Source: Chlorokybus atmophyticus
Lineage: Eukaryota; Streptophyta; Chlorokybophyceae; Chlorokybales; Chlorokybaceae
DNA length: 23,407 nt
Direction: 5' to 3'
Assembly: GCA_009103225.1 (NCBI GenBank)
Contig: RHPI01000810.1
Location: forward strand, 1,256,748 to 1,280,154
Part shown: positions 21,383 through 23,407 of the stretch, in pieces
Layout of the letters: each line of letters opens with the position of its first letter
Numbering within the stretch: position 1 is the stretch's first letter
Position numbers and translations under genes: made by a program
Notes under the pieces: model-generated
The model's input: only the letters and a program-made list of their open reading frames with translations
Told to the model about the DNA's origin: nothing
The model's database searches: none

Positions 21383-22045
21383 AGTGCTGGTCAGTTGTCA
21401 CTTGAGGCAACACCACTGTCTGGGTTTGTCAACTGTTACAAAGCGCACACCACGCTCGGCACCAAAACACCTGATAGTATGGCTGTACAGGGATGCTGAT
21501 GGACTCGGAGTGCTCAACTGCAATCAAGATAGTGATAGATATGAAACCTCCTTGCGGTACACACGTGTGAACACAGGTGTGCACCGCGAGTGTGAAGTTT
21601 CAAACCATATTATGCTGATACATACGTAATAGTAAATACGTGCTGCCATGTGGTGCAGGCACACTTACCCTCGGGCGACGCCCTCGCTCTACTGCCATCC
21701 CGCCGTCGCCGCTCCTCCATCTTACCTCACCCTCACCCTAACCCCAGCCCTGGCGTGGCCTGGTCCGGCCCGGCCCGGCCTGGCCTGGCCTGGCCTAGCG
21801 TGGCCTGGTCAGAAAATAGCAGAGAGACACGGAGCGTATCTCGTAACGCGATTACGCACTTGTCACGTGACGAGGATTACGATTGCGTCCTTGCTCCAAC
21901 CGTCGACACTTAGCAACACAACCCTGTCGACGGTCGGTGCGTGCAGCGGTGGTGGTGGTTGGTGGCAGCAGCGGCGGCGGCGAGGTCGTGGAGGAGAGGG
22001 AGGAGGAGGACAAAGAGGAAGTGTAGAAGGGGCAGTTAGGTGAGC
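21383..22045. promoter_or_regulatory. Shared 5' region of two divergent genes
   Basis: These 663 bp separate the start codons of the minus-strand coiled-coil gene (21382) and the plus-strand Jagunal-like gene (22046). The region has a GC-rich core, a GGCCT array and a 10-bp palindrome GTCACGTGAC at 21862-21871 that contains a CACGTG core of the bZIP/bHLH type. No TATA box was placed. A bidirectional promoter is an inference from position and composition. Confidence 0.5.
21751..21810. repeat. GGCCT/GGCCC pentamer array
   Basis: About ten degenerate GGCCT, GGCCC and TGGCG units in tandem lie inside the intergenic region between the two divergent start codons. Confidence 0.85.
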
Positions 22046-23407
22046 ATGGCGCAAAGAGGCGGCGGAAAGCGGCCGACCGGGACGGACGGCTCGGATTACC
22101 GCTTCAGGCAAACTGTTGAGCAAAGTGCGGCAAACACACTTTTTTGTTGGCATACATAGTCACTAGGTGTTTCATGGTTTGACTGTGAACTTGCTTGAAG
22201 GAGTTAGTAAGCAACTTACTGTCCATCCTTTCAAGTAGTTATGCTGAGCCTGTAAGTCTTTTACTTCCAAAAGTGCGATTACTTCTGACATTGGCACCAC
22301 GTGAAGTTGGTTTGTGCTTAATGACTGAACAATGAGAACAAGCTCAAGTGAGTGAGCATCTTGTAGATCATCGTATTAAAGTCTGCAATGCAAGGTGCAC
22401 TGAGTGCTCGCTACAAGTGCATGTAGGTAATCATTGTTCGCTCTGCATGCATGCTTGCACGCATGGAAGCATGCGTGCAAGACAAACGAAAGAGTTCGTC
22501 TACCATGCATTGCTTGGTAGCACGGTATAAATCAGTCTCCACATTGGGAAATTGTAAACAAACTGCATGCAGGGCTGTGTTGAATGCATTGTCGCCCTTT
22601 GCTGCCCGAGCTGTCAGCCTCATTACCTTTATCAACCAGGGTTCAAAAATGCGACGCTGTATCGCGCCCGACTGAGAACGCTGCTCGGCATTCAGGTGAG
22701 AACTAAACATGTTTAACGTGTTGGTGGTATTACCTGTGCAGCTAGCAGTAGTCCTTGCTGTTACTCTCTGAAGTCATGATGGAGTGAAGTTAACAGTGGT
22801 GGCGTTGTTTGCAGCTGTTGCAATCGCGGTCATATGAATCTTGTATTGAATGTACCTTAGCTGCAGTTGTGTGGTGTACCTGATCTTGTGTTATGTATGG
22901 GCAAGTTGACACTAGTAACAGCTGCTTAGCAGCTGTCACGTTGACACCGTCGTACAGCATACTCACAATCACACCTTTGGGTTTGTAACACATCCCTTCC
23001 GCTCTAGCTGGCGTACCACGTGTTTGTGGCGGTGTGGTCCTGTCTTCCATTACTGCTGCGGCTCTCATCTCCCGCGTTGCTGTCGCCAACCACGTGGTGG
23101 TTCGCCACGATGGGTTTGGCAATCGTTGCGCTCGGAGCCACGGGTATGGTTGATGATGTTGGGATGATTGTAGTGAGTGTAGTGACTTTGCAGTGATGTT
23201 GGTAATGTGTGCGCAGTGTCGAGGAGACAAGCGGATCCGAGCCGGTTGCACTTCTTCGCTGCGCTCTCGTTGGTTGTTGCTGTGTCGGCCATACTGATAT
23301 CTGACGACATTCTACGAGGCTATAAAGTAAGCCTCTCTCTCTCTCTCCCTCTCTCCCTCTCTCCCTCTCTCCCTCTCCCTCTCCCTCTCTCCCTCTCCCT
23401 CTCCCTC
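22046..23407 (+). CDS. JAGN1: Jagunal-family ER membrane protein (first four exons; 3' end off the window)
   Basis: Exons 22046-22124, 22640-22695, 23008-23143 and 23217-23326 join with matching phases (1, 0, 1) at GT-AG borders. The last donor, AAA|GTAAGCC, leads into a CT-rich intron at the window edge. They give 127 residues. The start, MAQRGGGKRPTGTDGSDYRF, carries the GTDGSD-[FY] signature that opens animal and plant Jagunal proteins. After a basic helix (RFKNATLYRARLRTLLGIQ) come hydrophobic segments at about 46-62, 75-89 and 100-118, the last ending SDDILRGYK. Jagunal proteins are about 180 residues with four membrane spans in the ER and act in ER organisation and early secretory trafficking, so roughly the last third is missing here. 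The donor at 23144 (GTATGG) was chosen for phase over a stronger-looking GTGAGT downstream, and is the least certain border. Confidence 0.8.
23332..23407. repeat. CTCTCC/CTCTCCCT array at the right edge
   Basis: A pure pyrimidine tract of CTCTCC and CTCTCT units running off the window, inside an intron of the Jagunal-like gene. Confidence 0.9.

Noticed and set aside
21863-22153. Minus-strand frame with a Pro/Arg-rich middle
   Set aside because: It overlaps the Jagunal start exon on the other strand and the GC-rich region between divergent genes, and has no recognisable content.
23065-23310. Minus-strand frame beginning MSSDISMADTATTNESAAKK, with a TATA-like word upstream
   Set aside because: It is the complement of two phase-matched plus-strand exons of the Jagunal-like gene and has no clear splice continuation.

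Overview
The window is nuclear DNA from a eukaryote. Its three well-supported genes are split into many short exons with phase-matched GT-AG introns, two of them GC-AG, and no bacterial gene or operon structure is visible. I favour a protist or alga, possibly a green alga, because of the intron density, a Golgi-type glycosyltransferase, a Jagunal-family protein and a very long coiled-coil protein of the sort found at cilia and centrosomes. The lineage is an inference; no rRNA or organelle marker is present. Both ends of the window lie in CTCTCC-type repeats, so it may be a contig that stopped at repeats.

Layout. Positions 1-513 (minus strand, running off the left edge) hold the open 5' end of a gene that may belong to a transposable element. 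Positions 514-3605 have no gene I can defend, but contain a hairpin-rich block with a perfect 14-bp inverted repeat (2284-2679) and a GTGAGG array. Positions 3606-7471 (plus) are a phase-consistent gene model of about 724 residues for a type II membrane glycosyltransferase with a coiled-coil stem. Positions 7472-8291 are a convergent intergenic region. Positions 8292-21382 (minus) are one gene of at least 37 exons for a coiled-coil protein of about 1,990 residues. Positions 21383-22045 are a GC-rich region shared by two divergent genes. Positions 22046 to beyond the right edge (plus) are the first four exons of a Jagunal-like ER membrane gene.

The glycosyltransferase and Jagunal genes both point to the ER-Golgi pathway, but nothing shows that they work together. 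The coiled-coil gene is divergent from the Jagunal gene and convergent with the glycosyltransferase gene. Two features stand out. One exon of the coiled-coil gene has eleven GATATC hexamers in 711 bp, read in all three codon phases. In addition, the same gene's introns carry alternating purine-pyrimidine (AC/GC) tracts that are absent from the neighbouring glycosyltransferase introns.
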